A stretch of 33,859 bases of DNA from contig CAJWAW010000006.1 in the NCBI GenBank assembly GCA_913020255.1, positions 1 through 33,859 on the forward strand, given 5' to 3'. Shown piece by piece: positions 16,103 to 23,795 of the stretch. This DNA comes from an uncultured Fidelibacterota bacterium. GTDB taxonomy: Bacteria; Marinisomatota; Marinisomatia; SCGC-AAA003-L08; GCA-002707645. Made by a program: the position numbers and the translations under genes. Position 1 is the first letter of the stretch, and every line of letters starts with the position of its first letter. Under the pieces are notes generated by a model, which worked only from the letters and a program-made list of their open reading frames with translations, made no database searches and was not told the DNA's origin.

Positions 16103-16845
16103 AAATTCCTGCTAGAAAAAAATGGGGTCAAAACTTTCTAATTGATCCTAATATTATTCATAAAATTGTTTCCGTTTTAAATCTCAATGCAAATAATCAT
16201 ATTTTAGAAATCGGTCCTGGAAAAGGAGCGCTGACAAAACCACTATCAAAAATAGGTCATCAAATCACAGCAATTGAAATTGACCCTATGTTATGTACAT
16301 ACTTGAAAGATTTAAAATTAAAAAATGTAAATATTATTAATAAAAGTATTTTGGATTTTGATTGCAGTACAATTGAAGATGATTATGTCATAATTGGTAA
16401 TTTACCATATAATATTTCAACACCTATTTTATTTAAGTTTATGGCTGAGAAAAGATGGAATCAATTAGTTGTGATGTTACAAAAAGAAGTAGCAGAGCGT
16501 ATTGTATCAAAAGAAAACAACAAAAAATATGGACGCACAAGTATTATGATGCAGTCATTTTTTAATATCGAATTAAGCTTTCATATCCCAAATACAGTCT
16601 TTCGACCTATGCCAGAAATTAAATCATCGTTATTATCTATTACCCCAAAAAACAATCATCAATTAGATTATAATAATTTAAAAAATGTTGTTCAAAATGC
16701 TTTTAAACATCGAAGGAAAAAACTCACTCACAACCTAAAAAATATAATTGAACCAAATAAATTAAAAGAAGTTGAAAATCAAAGAGCTGAACAGTTAACT
16801 ATTACTCAATATCAAGAGCTTTCTCATTTTATAATTAAAAAATAG
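16099..16845 (+). CDS. rsmA: 16S rRNA (adenine1518-N6/adenine1519-N6)-dimethyltransferase (KsgA)
   Basis: RsmA/KsgA dimethylates the two adjacent adenines in helix 45 of 16S rRNA during 30S maturation. The 248-residue protein begins KIPARKKWGQNFLID, a family hallmark. It has the SAM-binding EIGPGKGALT at 37-46 and the catalytic NLPYNIS at 101-107. The start is GTG, overlapping the tatD TGA as GTGA, and no better upstream ATG exists in frame. The slightly short length is normal for FCB-group homologs. Confidence 0.95.
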   Translation: MKIPARKKWGQNFLIDPNIIHKIVSVLNLNANNHILEIGPGKGALTKPLSKIGHQITAIEIDPMLCTYLKDLKLKNVNIINKSILDFDCSTIEDDYVIIGNLPYNISTPILFKFMAEKRWNQLVVMLQKEVAERIVSKENNKKYGRTSIMMQSFFNIELSFHIPNTVFRPMPEIKSSLLSITPKNNHQLDYNNLKNVVQNAFKHRRKKLTHNLKNIIEPNKLKEVENQRAEQLTITQYQELSHFIIKK

Positions 16846-16859
16846 TCTTAAATTTAAAT

Positions 16860-18233
16860 ATGTTTGAGGCATCAATATATATTAACAGACGCAAACAATT
16901 ATGTGACAACTTAGAAGGTGGATATGTTTTGCTTCTTGGCCATCATAATACTCCTATGAATTTTTCACATAATGCTTATCCATTTATACAGGATACAAAT
17001 TTTTTATACTATGTTGGTGTAAATATGCCAAGCTGTGCATGTCTAATTGATGTAGAAAAAAATAAAACTATATTTTACATGAATGAAAAAACAGTCCATG
17101 ATATTATCTGGATTGGAAAAACAAAATCTGTCAAAAAGTGGGGTGAAAATTGTGGTGCTGATGAAATAAAATCTTTATCTGAACTAAGCATAGATTTAAA
17201 AAATAAGCCAAATGTAATGTATCCTCCAATATTTAGAGCAGACAATAAAATACAATTAAAAGAGCTTCTGAACATTCCCTTACATGAAATAGAAAAAAAA
17301 TCATCTGTATCTTTAATTAATAATATTATTAAACAAAGATCTATTAAAAGTGAGGAAGAAATTAATGAAATAAAAACTGCTTTAAAAATAACAAATCTAA
17401 TTCATTTAAAAGCAATGGGTACCTCTAAGCCTGGTAAATATGAATATGAAATTGTAGCTGAAATGGAATCAATTATTCAAAGTAATAATGTTAAATTAGC
17501 TTATCCTATTATTTTTACAAAAAATGGACAAATACTACATAACTCTGTATATTATAACAAAATTCTAGATGGAGATTTATTGCTAAATGATTCAGGAGCA
17601 AACTCTCTGTTGCATTATGCTAGTGATATTACTAGAACATTCCCTGCAAATGGTAAATTTTCAAATCAACAAAAAGAAATTTATTTGATTGTCAAAGAAA
17701 TGCAAGAAACAGTTATGAAACAATTAAAACCAGGAGTGAGTTTTAAAGAAATGCATAAATTGTCTGCTTATATTGGAATTAAAAGACTAAAAGAAATAGG
17801 GTTATTAAAAGGCTCTAGTGAAGAAGCATTATCAAAAGGTGTATACGGCTTGTTTTATCCACATGGTTTAGGCCATATGTTAGGTTTAGATGTGCATGAT
17901 ATGGAATCTTTAGGTGAAGATATGGTAGGATATAGTGAAAAGATTAAAAGAGAAGCAGAGTTTGGAATTTCATTTTTAAGATTAGGGAAAAAATTAGAAT
18001 CAGGTTTTTGTATTACAGTAGAACCAGGTATATATTTCATTCCTGAACTATTTAATCAATGGGCAGATGCAAAAAAACATGCCCACTTAATCAATTATGA
18101 TAAATTTGAATCATATTTAGATTTTGGTGGCATTCGGATTGAAGATAATATATATATCAATGATACTGATTCAGAAAATTTAAGTGATTTTATCCCAAAA
18201 GAAATCTCTGACATTGAAACTATTATGAATTAA
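16860..18233 (+). CDS. M24 metallopeptidase, Xaa-Pro aminopeptidase (PepP) type
   Basis: This is a likely Xaa-Pro aminopeptidase that removes N-terminal residues preceding proline. The 457 residues comprise an AMP_N-type N-terminal domain (about 1-150, with NFSHNAYPFIQDTNFLYYVG) and a pita-bread catalytic domain. All five dinuclear metal ligands are visible: Asp244, Asp256, His339 (HGLGHMLGL), Glu388 (TVEPGIY) and Glu428 (GGIRIEDN). No signal peptide is seen. A second, shorter M24 enzyme lies at 26525-27607, so the window holds two paralogous subtypes. It is separated from rsmA by 14 bases and is in the same run. Confidence 0.92.
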   Translation: MFEASIYINRRKQLCDNLEGGYVLLLGHHNTPMNFSHNAYPFIQDTNFLYYVGVNMPSCACLIDVEKNKTIFYMNEKTVHDIIWIGKTKSVKKWGENCGADEIKSLSELSIDLKNKPNVMYPPIFRADNKIQLKELLNIPLHEIEKKSSVSLINNIIKQRSIKSEEEINEIKTALKITNLIHLKAMGTSKPGKYEYEIVAEMESIIQSNNVKLAYPIIFTKNGQILHNSVYYNKILDGDLLLNDSGANSLLHYASDITRTFPANGKFSNQQKEIYLIVKEMQETVMKQLKPGVSFKEMHKLSAYIGIKRLKEIGLLKGSSEEALSKGVYGLFYPHGLGHMLGLDVHDMESLGEDMVGYSEKIKREAEFGISFLRLGKKLESGFCITVEPGIYFIPELFNQWADAKKHAHLINYDKFESYLDFGGIRIEDNIYINDTDSENLSDFIPKEISDIETIMN

Positions 18234-18245
18234 TATTTATTCTAT

Positions 18246-20225
18246 ATGTATCTATTAAATAATATTCGCAAACACATTCCTTTTAATGTAAAGCTATCGC
18301 TGATTACATTATTTAGTTTTATTTTATTGTTTACGGTTTGGCGTTTACTTTTTTTGTATTTTTATATTAATGACTTTAATTCTGAATGGTCACTTTATCT
18401 AAAATCCTTTTATATAGGTTATAGATTGGATGCTGTGCTTTCATCATTCTTAACTTTGCCTATCTTTTTTCTATTTCAATTCTCCAAAATTAAGTTCAAA
18501 AATGCTGTCAAAAAATTATATCATTATTATATCATGTTATTATGTGTAATTATTAGTTTTTTAAATGTAATTAACATTGAGTTTTTTAAAGAATTTGGCA
18601 TGCACTTAAATATACAGGCACAAATGTATGGTTTTGAATCTGGAGCAGAAACTTGGATTCAAGTGTGGTATGCCTATCCTGTGTTTTTATATTTATTTAT
18701 TATAATCACAGTAACTTATTTTATAAATAAAGTTAATAAATTGATAATCAATAGACTAACTAATGTGGCGCCAGCTCTGTTACCTAAAATCATATTATCA
18801 TTTATGCTATTTTTATTTATTATTATATCAGCAAGAGGAGGTTTGCAGCAAAGGCCGGTATCAACAGGGCATGCATATTTTTCTAAAACTGATGATATGG
18901 CTAATCATCTAGCGATGAATACTATTTATAGTTATATTAGATCTTTAATACAAAATTCAAAAGAACCTTTAATAAAATATTATGAAAATGCAGATGAAAT
19001 CACTCAACAAATAATAAATAATAATCGTTCCATAAATAATAATCGGCCAGATAAATCTTATAATAGACCAAATATTATTATGATAGTATTAGAATCACAT
19101 ACTGGGACTAGATGTAATTTTTTGAATGAGAAACTAACTGATAATATCACTCCAAATTTAGATAAATTAGCACATAGTGGAATAAATTTTATTAATTGTT
19201 ATGCAAATGGTCCAAGAACCGCTCATGGTTTAGGCTCAATCCTATGTTCATGGCCTACAATTCCGGGGTACCCTTTGATTAGGCAGCCTCAATATAAAAT
19301 AAAAGGACAATCTACCTTTGCAAGTATTTTTAAAAATATGGGATATGAAACTGGTTTTATATATGGGGGAGATGCTGAATTTGATGAAATGAAAAGTTTT
19401 ACATTGGTAAATGATTTTGATAAAATATATGATCATAGCGAAGATCCATATCTTAGTCAATTTAAATTAGATAATAAATATGGAGGTAGTAATCCATGGG
19501 GTGTTTTTGATGAGTTTCTATTTAATAGATGCATCAATATTATGAATGAAAAAAATAATGACCAACCTATTATGTTAACTCTGCTGACCACAACTAATCA
19601 TGCTCCTTGGATTATTCCAGAAAATCATAACAACAAAATTACAATATTTAATGAAAATACTGATATTGCTTTCTCTAAATCAAGAAGAACAATGAGATAT
19701 GTTGATTTTGCCTTAGGTAATTTTTTTGAACAAGCAAAAGAACACACAGATTGGTTTGAAAATACAATTTTTATCATCACTGCTGATCATGGTTTAAATA
19801 TTTTTAAAGATAAAATTAATGACCCGAGGAATGGCCATATTCCATTTATTATATATAATTCTCAATTAGAGTCTATGGAAATTGATAAGCTAGTATCGCA
19901 TATTGATATTCTACCAACAATTTTGGATTTAATAGGGGAGTATGATACTTTTGATGAAACCTTATTTGGGAGTTCAGGATTTGCAGGTGATAAGGGTTTT
20001 GTATTTAGAAATAATGATTACAATATCCAATATATCGAAAATGGATGGGTATATAGTGAAATGATAGAAACTAATTTTCAGGATTATTATAGACTATATC
20101 AGAGTGATGCTACTAATTTAATTAATAAAGAGTTATTTCAAAAAAACTGTAGGGCATATCTGCAATCAGCATTTTATGGACAAAAAGAATTAATTCAAAA
20201 AGGCATAAATAATTTAAACCCATAA
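18246..20225 (+). CDS. LTA synthase-like membrane sulfatase-fold phosphotransferase
   Basis: This 659-residue protein has about five membrane segments in its first 200 residues, followed by an alkaline-phosphatase/sulfatase-fold domain facing the periplasm (about 272-600). By comparison with LtaS and phosphoglycerol transferases, the likely metal and nucleophile residues are Glu283 (VLESHTG), Thr325 (NGPRTAHG), Asp514 and His515 (ITADHGLN). In Gram-negatives such enzymes transfer phosphoglycerol or phosphoethanolamine onto glycans or lipids. The actual acceptor here cannot be told. It is the last gene of the plus-strand run; its end overlaps the convergent cupin gene by 12 bases. No terminator hairpin is visible there. 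Confidence 0.87.
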   Translation: MYLLNNIRKHIPFNVKLSLITLFSFILLFTVWRLLFLYFYINDFNSEWSLYLKSFYIGYRLDAVLSSFLTLPIFFLFQFSKIKFKNAVKKLYHYYIMLLCVIISFLNVINIEFFKEFGMHLNIQAQMYGFESGAETWIQVWYAYPVFLYLFIIITVTYFINKVNKLIINRLTNVAPALLPKIILSFMLFLFIIISARGGLQQRPVSTGHAYFSKTDDMANHLAMNTIYSYIRSLIQNSKEPLIKYYENADEITQQIINNNRSINNNRPDKSYNRPNIIMIVLESHTGTRCNFLNEKLTDNITPNLDKLAHSGINFINCYANGPRTAHGLGSILCSWPTIPGYPLIRQPQYKIKGQSTFASIFKNMGYETGFIYGGDAEFDEMKSFTLVNDFDKIYDHSEDPYLSQFKLDNKYGGSNPWGVFDEFLFNRCINIMNEKNNDQPIMLTLLTTTNHAPWIIPENHNNKITIFNENTDIAFSKSRRTMRYVDFALGNFFEQAKEHTDWFENTIFIITADHGLNIFKDKINDPRNGHIPFIIYNSQLESMEIDKLVSHIDILPTILDLIGEYDTFDETLFGSSGFAGDKGFVFRNNDYNIQYIENGWVYSEMIETNFQDYYRLYQSDATNLINKELFQKNCRAYLQSAFYGQKELIQKGINNLNP

Positions 20226-20579
20226 TTCTTTATCAATTGTTAAATCTCCACCTGCATCACCTGTATTAATTACGCCCTTAGGTTCAATAACCAAAATTTT
20301 ACACTCATTAAATGCTACAGGCTTATGATCTACCCCTTTTGGCACTACATACATTTCACCTTTCGATAAATTTACTTCTCCATCTCTAAATTTAAGTGTC
20401 ATATTTCCATCTAGAACAATAAAGGTTTCATCAGTATGTGTATGATTATGCCAAATGAATTCACCTTTTATTTTAGCGAGTTTAAATTGATAATCATTCA
20501 TTTCTGCAATAATTCTAGGTGACCAATGCTTAGTGAATTTAGTATATTTGTTTTTAAAATTAATTTTCTTTGATAACAT
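20214..20579 (-). CDS. Single-domain cupin protein
   Basis: This 121-residue cupin has a complete first motif (Gly39, His44, His46, Glu51, Gly58 in the HNHTHTDETF region) and second motif (Gly74, Pro80, Gly82, His85). It should bind a divalent metal. The pattern resembles small cupins annotated as mannose-6-phosphate isomerase-like, but the length excludes a full isomerase. Substrate unknown. It closes the minus-strand run 24560-20214, eleven bases after the Nudix gene. Confidence 0.82.
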   Translation of the reverse strand: MLSKKINFKNKYTKFTKHWSPRIIAEMNDYQFKLAKIKGEFIWHNHTHTDETFIVLDGNMTLKFRDGEVNLSKGEMYVVPKGVDHKPVAFNECKILVIEPKGVINTGDAGGDLTIDKELWV

Positions 20580-20590
20580 AAAATATCCTT

Positions 20591-21082
20591 TTAATTATAA
20601 TTTTTTTTAAAAATATCAATTAATTTCTGATGCGAATCAAATGCTAATTGAGGTAAATTATTAATATCAAAAAGCTGTGCTTCAGAAATATCATCATCTG
20701 CTTTTAATGTAGACCAATCTGTAATTTTAATGATTAAACCAATTAATAAAATATCTCCAAAAACTGTATTAAAATGAGAAGTAGTGCCTATAATATTTGA
20801 CACTTCACCCTTAAGGTGAGTTTCTTCATATAATTCACGTAACGCAGCTTCTTGTAAGGTTTCATTTAATTCCATAAATCCACCAATCAATCCCCATGCC
20901 CCTTTAGCAGGATGTCGGTTTCGTTTGCCTAATAATAATTGATTATCTTTCATGCAGATTAAGGTGGCAGTTGGTTTTGGATTTTGATAATGAATAGTTT
21001 TACACTGATTACAATGAAATCTATCATTACCATCAATATAGCTAAATGTATTTTCAAATCCGCATTGAGTACAGTATTGCAT
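20591..21082 (-). CDS. Nudix hydrolase with N-terminal zinc ribbon
   Basis: This 163-residue protein has a zinc ribbon in its first 30 residues (Cys4, Cys7, Cys24, Cys27) followed by a Nudix domain. The Nudix box is Gly68-x5-Glu74-x7-Arg82-Glu83-Leu-x-Glu86-Glu87, with His89 replacing the usual final Gly. This architecture is like the short NudC/ADP-ribose pyrophosphatase-like proteins. Hydrolysis of a nucleoside diphosphate linked to another moiety is expected, but the substrate cannot be assigned. It lies ten bases after a 51-codon membrane-protein frame. Confidence 0.88.
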   Translation of the reverse strand: MQYCTQCGFENTFSYIDGNDRFHCNQCKTIHYQNPKPTATLICMKDNQLLLGKRNRHPAKGAWGLIGGFMELNETLQEAALRELYEETHLKGEVSNIIGTTSHFNTVFGDILLIGLIIKITDWSTLKADDDISEAQLFDINNLPQLAFDSHQKLIDIFKKNYN

Positions 21083-21092
21083 ACTTAAAATA

Positions 21093-21248
21093 TTAAATAA
21101 TATTTATAGTGTTAATTTGATAATCAAAAAAATATTCTAATAAAAAATTTTGGAAAGTAGATGTTTGAAAACATGCTAATACAATCCCTATAATAATGCA
21201 TACTAGAATTTGAAAAATGAGATTATCTTTAATATTAATAAGATTCAT
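21093..21248 (-). CDS. Small single-pass membrane protein, 51 residues, unknown
   Basis: An ATG at 21248 (inside the last codons of the upstream gene, 14-base overlap) opens a frame of 51 residues ending TAA at 21093, ten bases before the Nudix start. The protein begins MNLINIKDNL, then has a hydrophobic stretch at about residues 11-27 (ILVCIIIGIVLACF) and an aromatic, acidic tail. The overlap with the upstream gene, the close fit to the downstream gene and the membrane segment argue for a real gene in an otherwise empty 150-base gap. AT-rich DNA often yields hydrophobic chance frames, so this is moderate at best. No family recognised. Confidence 0.45.
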   Translation of the reverse strand: MNLINIKDNLIFQILVCIIIGIVLACFQTSTFQNFLLEYFFDYQINTINII

Positions 21249-21501
21249 TTTTAGGTGCACCTAAATAACCAGATTTTAATAAATATTTTTGATGTAACTG
21301 GTTTGCAAAAAATGGAATTATTAAATTAGAAAATCCCAAAGTCCCAATAGCGACTACAAAACAAATAATAGCCCAAGCCCACATACCTTTATATAAAAAC
21401 CACAAAAACCCAAAAAATAAATTAGGCCAAGAAAACCCAGTATAAATGGGCTCTGGATAATTGTTAATAGGATGATATAAATGACCAGATTTTTTTGACA
21501 T
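21235..21501 (-). CDS. Small membrane protein (DUF2628-like)
   Basis: This 88-residue protein has a hydrophilic N-terminus (SGHLYHPINNYPEP). Next come an aromatic hydrophobic segment at about 23-40 (FSWPNLFFGFLWFLYKGMW) and a second at 42-65. This arrangement is like the small DUF2628-type inner-membrane proteins, whose function is not known. It starts two bases after the last thioredoxin-dockerin gene ends, so it is likely translated from the same message. Confidence 0.65.
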   Translation of the reverse strand: MSKKSGHLYHPINNYPEPIYTGFSWPNLFFGFLWFLYKGMWAWAIICFVVAIGTLGFSNLIIPFFANQLHQKYLLKSGYLGAPKNESY

Positions 21502-23012
21502 ATTTAATCTAAAATAAAATTTAATAAAGTGATAATATCAGTAACATCTACAATACCATCTTGATTAACATCTGGTGTGCATTCACCTGAAATATCATTA
21601 CCTAATATATATTGAATAATAAAAATTGCATCTACAATATTAATTATGTTATCAGAATTAACATCCCCTTGAGAGATATTACTACATGGGTCTGGATCGC
21701 AATCAGAACCACACTCTTCAAGCATATCTGCTATTCTACTATTAATTGACCAACTTCCAGCATTGTTCATTAAATCATATACTTGCATTTCATGATTTAT
21801 AAAAACAGTGCTTGGAAATGCTCCTCCACTATTAAATAAATAAAACATCGTAGGTTGTTGTTCCTCTAGAATAATCTGACAAGAACCTCCATTTGGCATT
21901 GCTCCCCAATCTTCACATGAATATGGCTGGTTAGGATCAGAAAATGCAATTAAAAATTTTACATGTTCATTATCTGCATAATTATGATGTGCTTCACCTA
22001 CTAGACCAGTATGTTCTGTAAGACAAGGTCCGCACCATGATGCAGACATCGTAATAAAGATTACATTATGATTTCCACCATTTAATGCTCCATTCCAATC
22101 AGCAAGCTTCCAAGGGTCTCCATCTACATATCCATTTCCAGCATAGCATGTTTCTTTAATTAGATTTTGATGTTCTTCACTTACATACTCACCTTCTTGA
22201 TAAAAACCAGAAAAGATGAAAGTAGAAAATAAAATAATATTTAGTAAAATTTTCATAATTCTCTGAACTTATTTAATCTAAAATAAAATTTAATAAAGTG
22301 ATAATATCAGTAACATCTACAATACCATCTTGATTAACATCTGGTGTGCATTCACCTGAAATATCATTACCTAATATATATTGAATAATAAAAATTGCAT
22401 CTACAATATTAATTATGTTATCAGAATTAACATCCCCTTGAGAGATATTACTACATGGGTCTGGATCGCAATCAGAACCACACTCTTCAAGCATATCTGC
22501 TATTCTACTATTAATTGACCAACTTCCAGCATTGTTCATTAAATCATATACTTGCATTTCATGATTTATAAAAACAGTGCTTGGAAATGCTCCTCCACTA
22601 TTAAATAAATAAAACATCGTAGGTTGTTGTTCCTCTAGAATAATCTGACAAGAACCTCCATTTGGCATTGCTCCCCAATCTTCACATGAATATGGCTGGT
22701 TAGGATCAGAAAATGCAATTAAAAATTTTACATGTTCATTATCTGCATAATTATGATGTGCTTCACCTACTAGACCAGTATGTTCTGTAAGACAAGGTCC
22801 GCACCATGATGCAGACATCGTAATAAAGATTACATTATGATTTCCACCATTTAATGCTCCATTCCAATCAGCAAGCTTCCAAGGGTCTCCATCTACATAT
22901 CCATTTCCAGCATAGCATGTTTCTTTAATTAGATTTTGATGTTCTTCACTTACATACTCACCTTCTTGATAAAAACCAGAAAAGATGAAAGTAGAAAATA
23001 AAATAATATTTA
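21501..23012 (-). repeat. Tandem 743-base identical repeat (21501-22243 and 22270-23012)
   Basis: The two units align with a constant offset of 769 bases, and I found no mismatch from 21501/22270 to 22243/23012. The first difference is at 22244 versus 23013, in the start region of the gene. The 26 bases between units include the start codon region and weak ribosome site of copy 1. The repeat covers almost the whole thioredoxin-dockerin gene but not its translation start. Confidence 0.9.
21504..22256 (-). CDS. Secreted thioredoxin-fold protein (WCGPC) with C-terminal dockerin-like EF-hand pair, tandem copy 1
   Basis: This 250-residue exported protein has a signal peptide at residues 1-16 (cleavage near FSG/FYQ). 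Residues about 30-185 are a thioredoxin-like domain with the redox motif SWCGPC, Cys75 and Cys78, plus extra cysteines at 37 and later that could form structural disulfides. Residues 197-250 are two dockerin type I-like calcium loops, GDVNSDNIINIVDAI and PDVNQDGIVDVTDII. Such C-terminal pairs are common in FCB-group secreted proteins. The whole gene except the first few codons is base-for-base identical to the next copy. Its ribosome site is weak (CAGAGAATT) compared with the AGGGAG of the other two. A disulfide reductase or isomerase role outside the cytoplasm is inferred. Confidence 0.85.
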   Translation of the reverse strand: MKILLNIILFSTFIFSGFYQEGEYVSEEHQNLIKETCYAGNGYVDGDPWKLADWNGALNGGNHNVIFITMSASWCGPCLTEHTGLVGEAHHNYADNEHVKFLIAFSDPNQPYSCEDWGAMPNGGSCQIILEEQQPTMFYLFNSGGAFPSTVFINHEMQVYDLMNNAGSWSINSRIADMLEECGSDCDPDPCSNISQGDVNSDNIINIVDAIFIIQYILGNDISGECTPDVNQDGIVDVTDIITLLNFILD

Positions 23013-23025
23013 ATAAAAATTTCAT
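22273..23025 (-). CDS. Secreted thioredoxin-fold protein (WCGPC) with dockerin-like tail, tandem copy 2
   Basis: The protein is identical to copy 1 except for residue 3 (Phe instead of Ile). It has the same signal peptide, CGPC site (Cys75, Cys78) and two C-terminal dockerin-like calcium loops. A strong ribosome site, AAGGGAG, lies just before the ATG. It sits 16 bases after the UGA-containing paralog and 16 bases before copy 1. The identity extends through silent positions, so duplication (or conversion) must be very recent, or the assembly has repeated the unit. Confidence 0.85.
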   Translation of the reverse strand: MKFLLNIILFSTFIFSGFYQEGEYVSEEHQNLIKETCYAGNGYVDGDPWKLADWNGALNGGNHNVIFITMSASWCGPCLTEHTGLVGEAHHNYADNEHVKFLIAFSDPNQPYSCEDWGAMPNGGSCQIILEEQQPTMFYLFNSGGAFPSTVFINHEMQVYDLMNNAGSWSINSRIADMLEECGSDCDPDPCSNISQGDVNSDNIINIVDAIFIIQYILGNDISGECTPDVNQDGIVDVTDIITLLNFILD

Positions 23026-23041
23026 AATCTCCCTTTTAAAT

Positions 23042-23773
23042 TTAATCTAAAATAAAATTTAATAATGTTACAATATCAGTAACATCTACAATACCATCTT
23101 GATTAACATCTGGTATACATTCACCTGAAATATCATTACCTAATATATATTGAATAATAAAAATTGCATCGACTACATTGATTGTTCCATCATAATTAAT
23201 ATCTCCATATGCAACACCACTACATGGATCTGGATCTGGAATATTTTCAATTAACTCTGGAATAATATCATCTAACGCAAATATACTAGGGTTTTTATCA
23301 TAAACCATCATCTCATGATTTAAAAGTGCGCTACTAGGAAATGCTCCTCCAGATTGAAATAACCCCCAGATTGAAGAATTAGTATCTGAAATAATTTGAG
23401 CAGAACCTCCATCTGGCATAGTTCCCCATTCACGACAACTATAAGGTTGATTTGGGTCAGAAAATGCAATTAAAAATTTTACATTATCATAATCTTCAAA
23501 AAAATGATGCATTTGACCAGCCTGGCCATTATGTTTATTATAACAGGGGCCTCACCATGATGCAGCCATTTCAATATAAACTATATTATAGTGCCCGCCA
23601 TTTAGTTCGCCGTTCCAATCAGCAAGCTTCCAAGGATCTCCATCTACATATCCATTCCCAGCATAGCATGTTTCTTTAGTAATATTCTGATTTTCCTCAC
23701 TTACATATTCCCCTTCTTCGTAAGGAATTGAAAAAATTGTGCTAAATAAAAAAATAGTTAATAAGTAATACAT
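23042..23773 (-). CDS. Probable selenoprotein: secreted UGPC thioredoxin-fold protein with dockerin-like tail (in-frame TGA at 23552-23554)
   Basis: Read through one TGA, this frame gives 243 residues: a signal peptide (1-16), the CYAGNGYVDGDPWKLADWNG block shared with both sisters, and the active site at 72-77. There the codons read Ser-Trp-TGA-Gly-Pro-Cys where the sisters have WCGPC. The rest of the domain and the two dockerin-like loops then follow in frame, with no other stop or frameshift. TGA lies at residue 74, the nucleophilic cysteine position. TGA is a normal stop in other genes here, so reassignment is unlikely. A strong AGGGAG ribosome site precedes the ATG. I read the TGA as selenocysteine; the alternative is a fresh nonsense mutation or sequencing error. 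No sel genes lie in this window. The gene follows the enoyl reductase by 22 bases. Confidence 0.75.
23514..23528 (-). promoter_or_regulatory. Candidate bacterial SECIS hairpin
   Basis: In the mRNA, bases 24-38 after the TGA form UGGCCA-GGC-UGGUCA: six pairs (one G-U) with a three-base loop starting with G. The loop is about 29 bases from the TGA, inside the spacing usual for bacterial SECIS elements. An alternative longer fold pairs GGCCCCUG immediately after the TGA with CAGG and GGUC at bases 28-37. The matching codons in the two Cys paralogs (GGT CTA GTA GGT) cannot form this stem. Judged by hand pairing only. Confidence 0.5.
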
Positions 23774-23795
23774 ATATATCTCCCTTTAAATAAGT

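Noticed and set aside
20200..20240. Terminator between the convergent LTA-synthase-like and cupin genes
   Set aside because: The genes overlap by 12 bases, and I see no GC stem followed by a T run. The same holds at 25743-25750 between ychF and the rhomboid gene.
23042..23512. The two open halves around the TGA as two separate genes or a pseudogene
   Set aside because: The halves are in the same frame with exactly one TGA between, at the catalytic Cys codon. The downstream half has no start or ribosome site of its own, and the domain and calcium loops are intact.
23552..23554. TGA read as tryptophan or glycine under an altered genetic code
   Set aside because: TGA is the normal stop in pssA, purB, metG, tatD and the EnvC-like gene of this window, and tryptophan uses TGG throughout.
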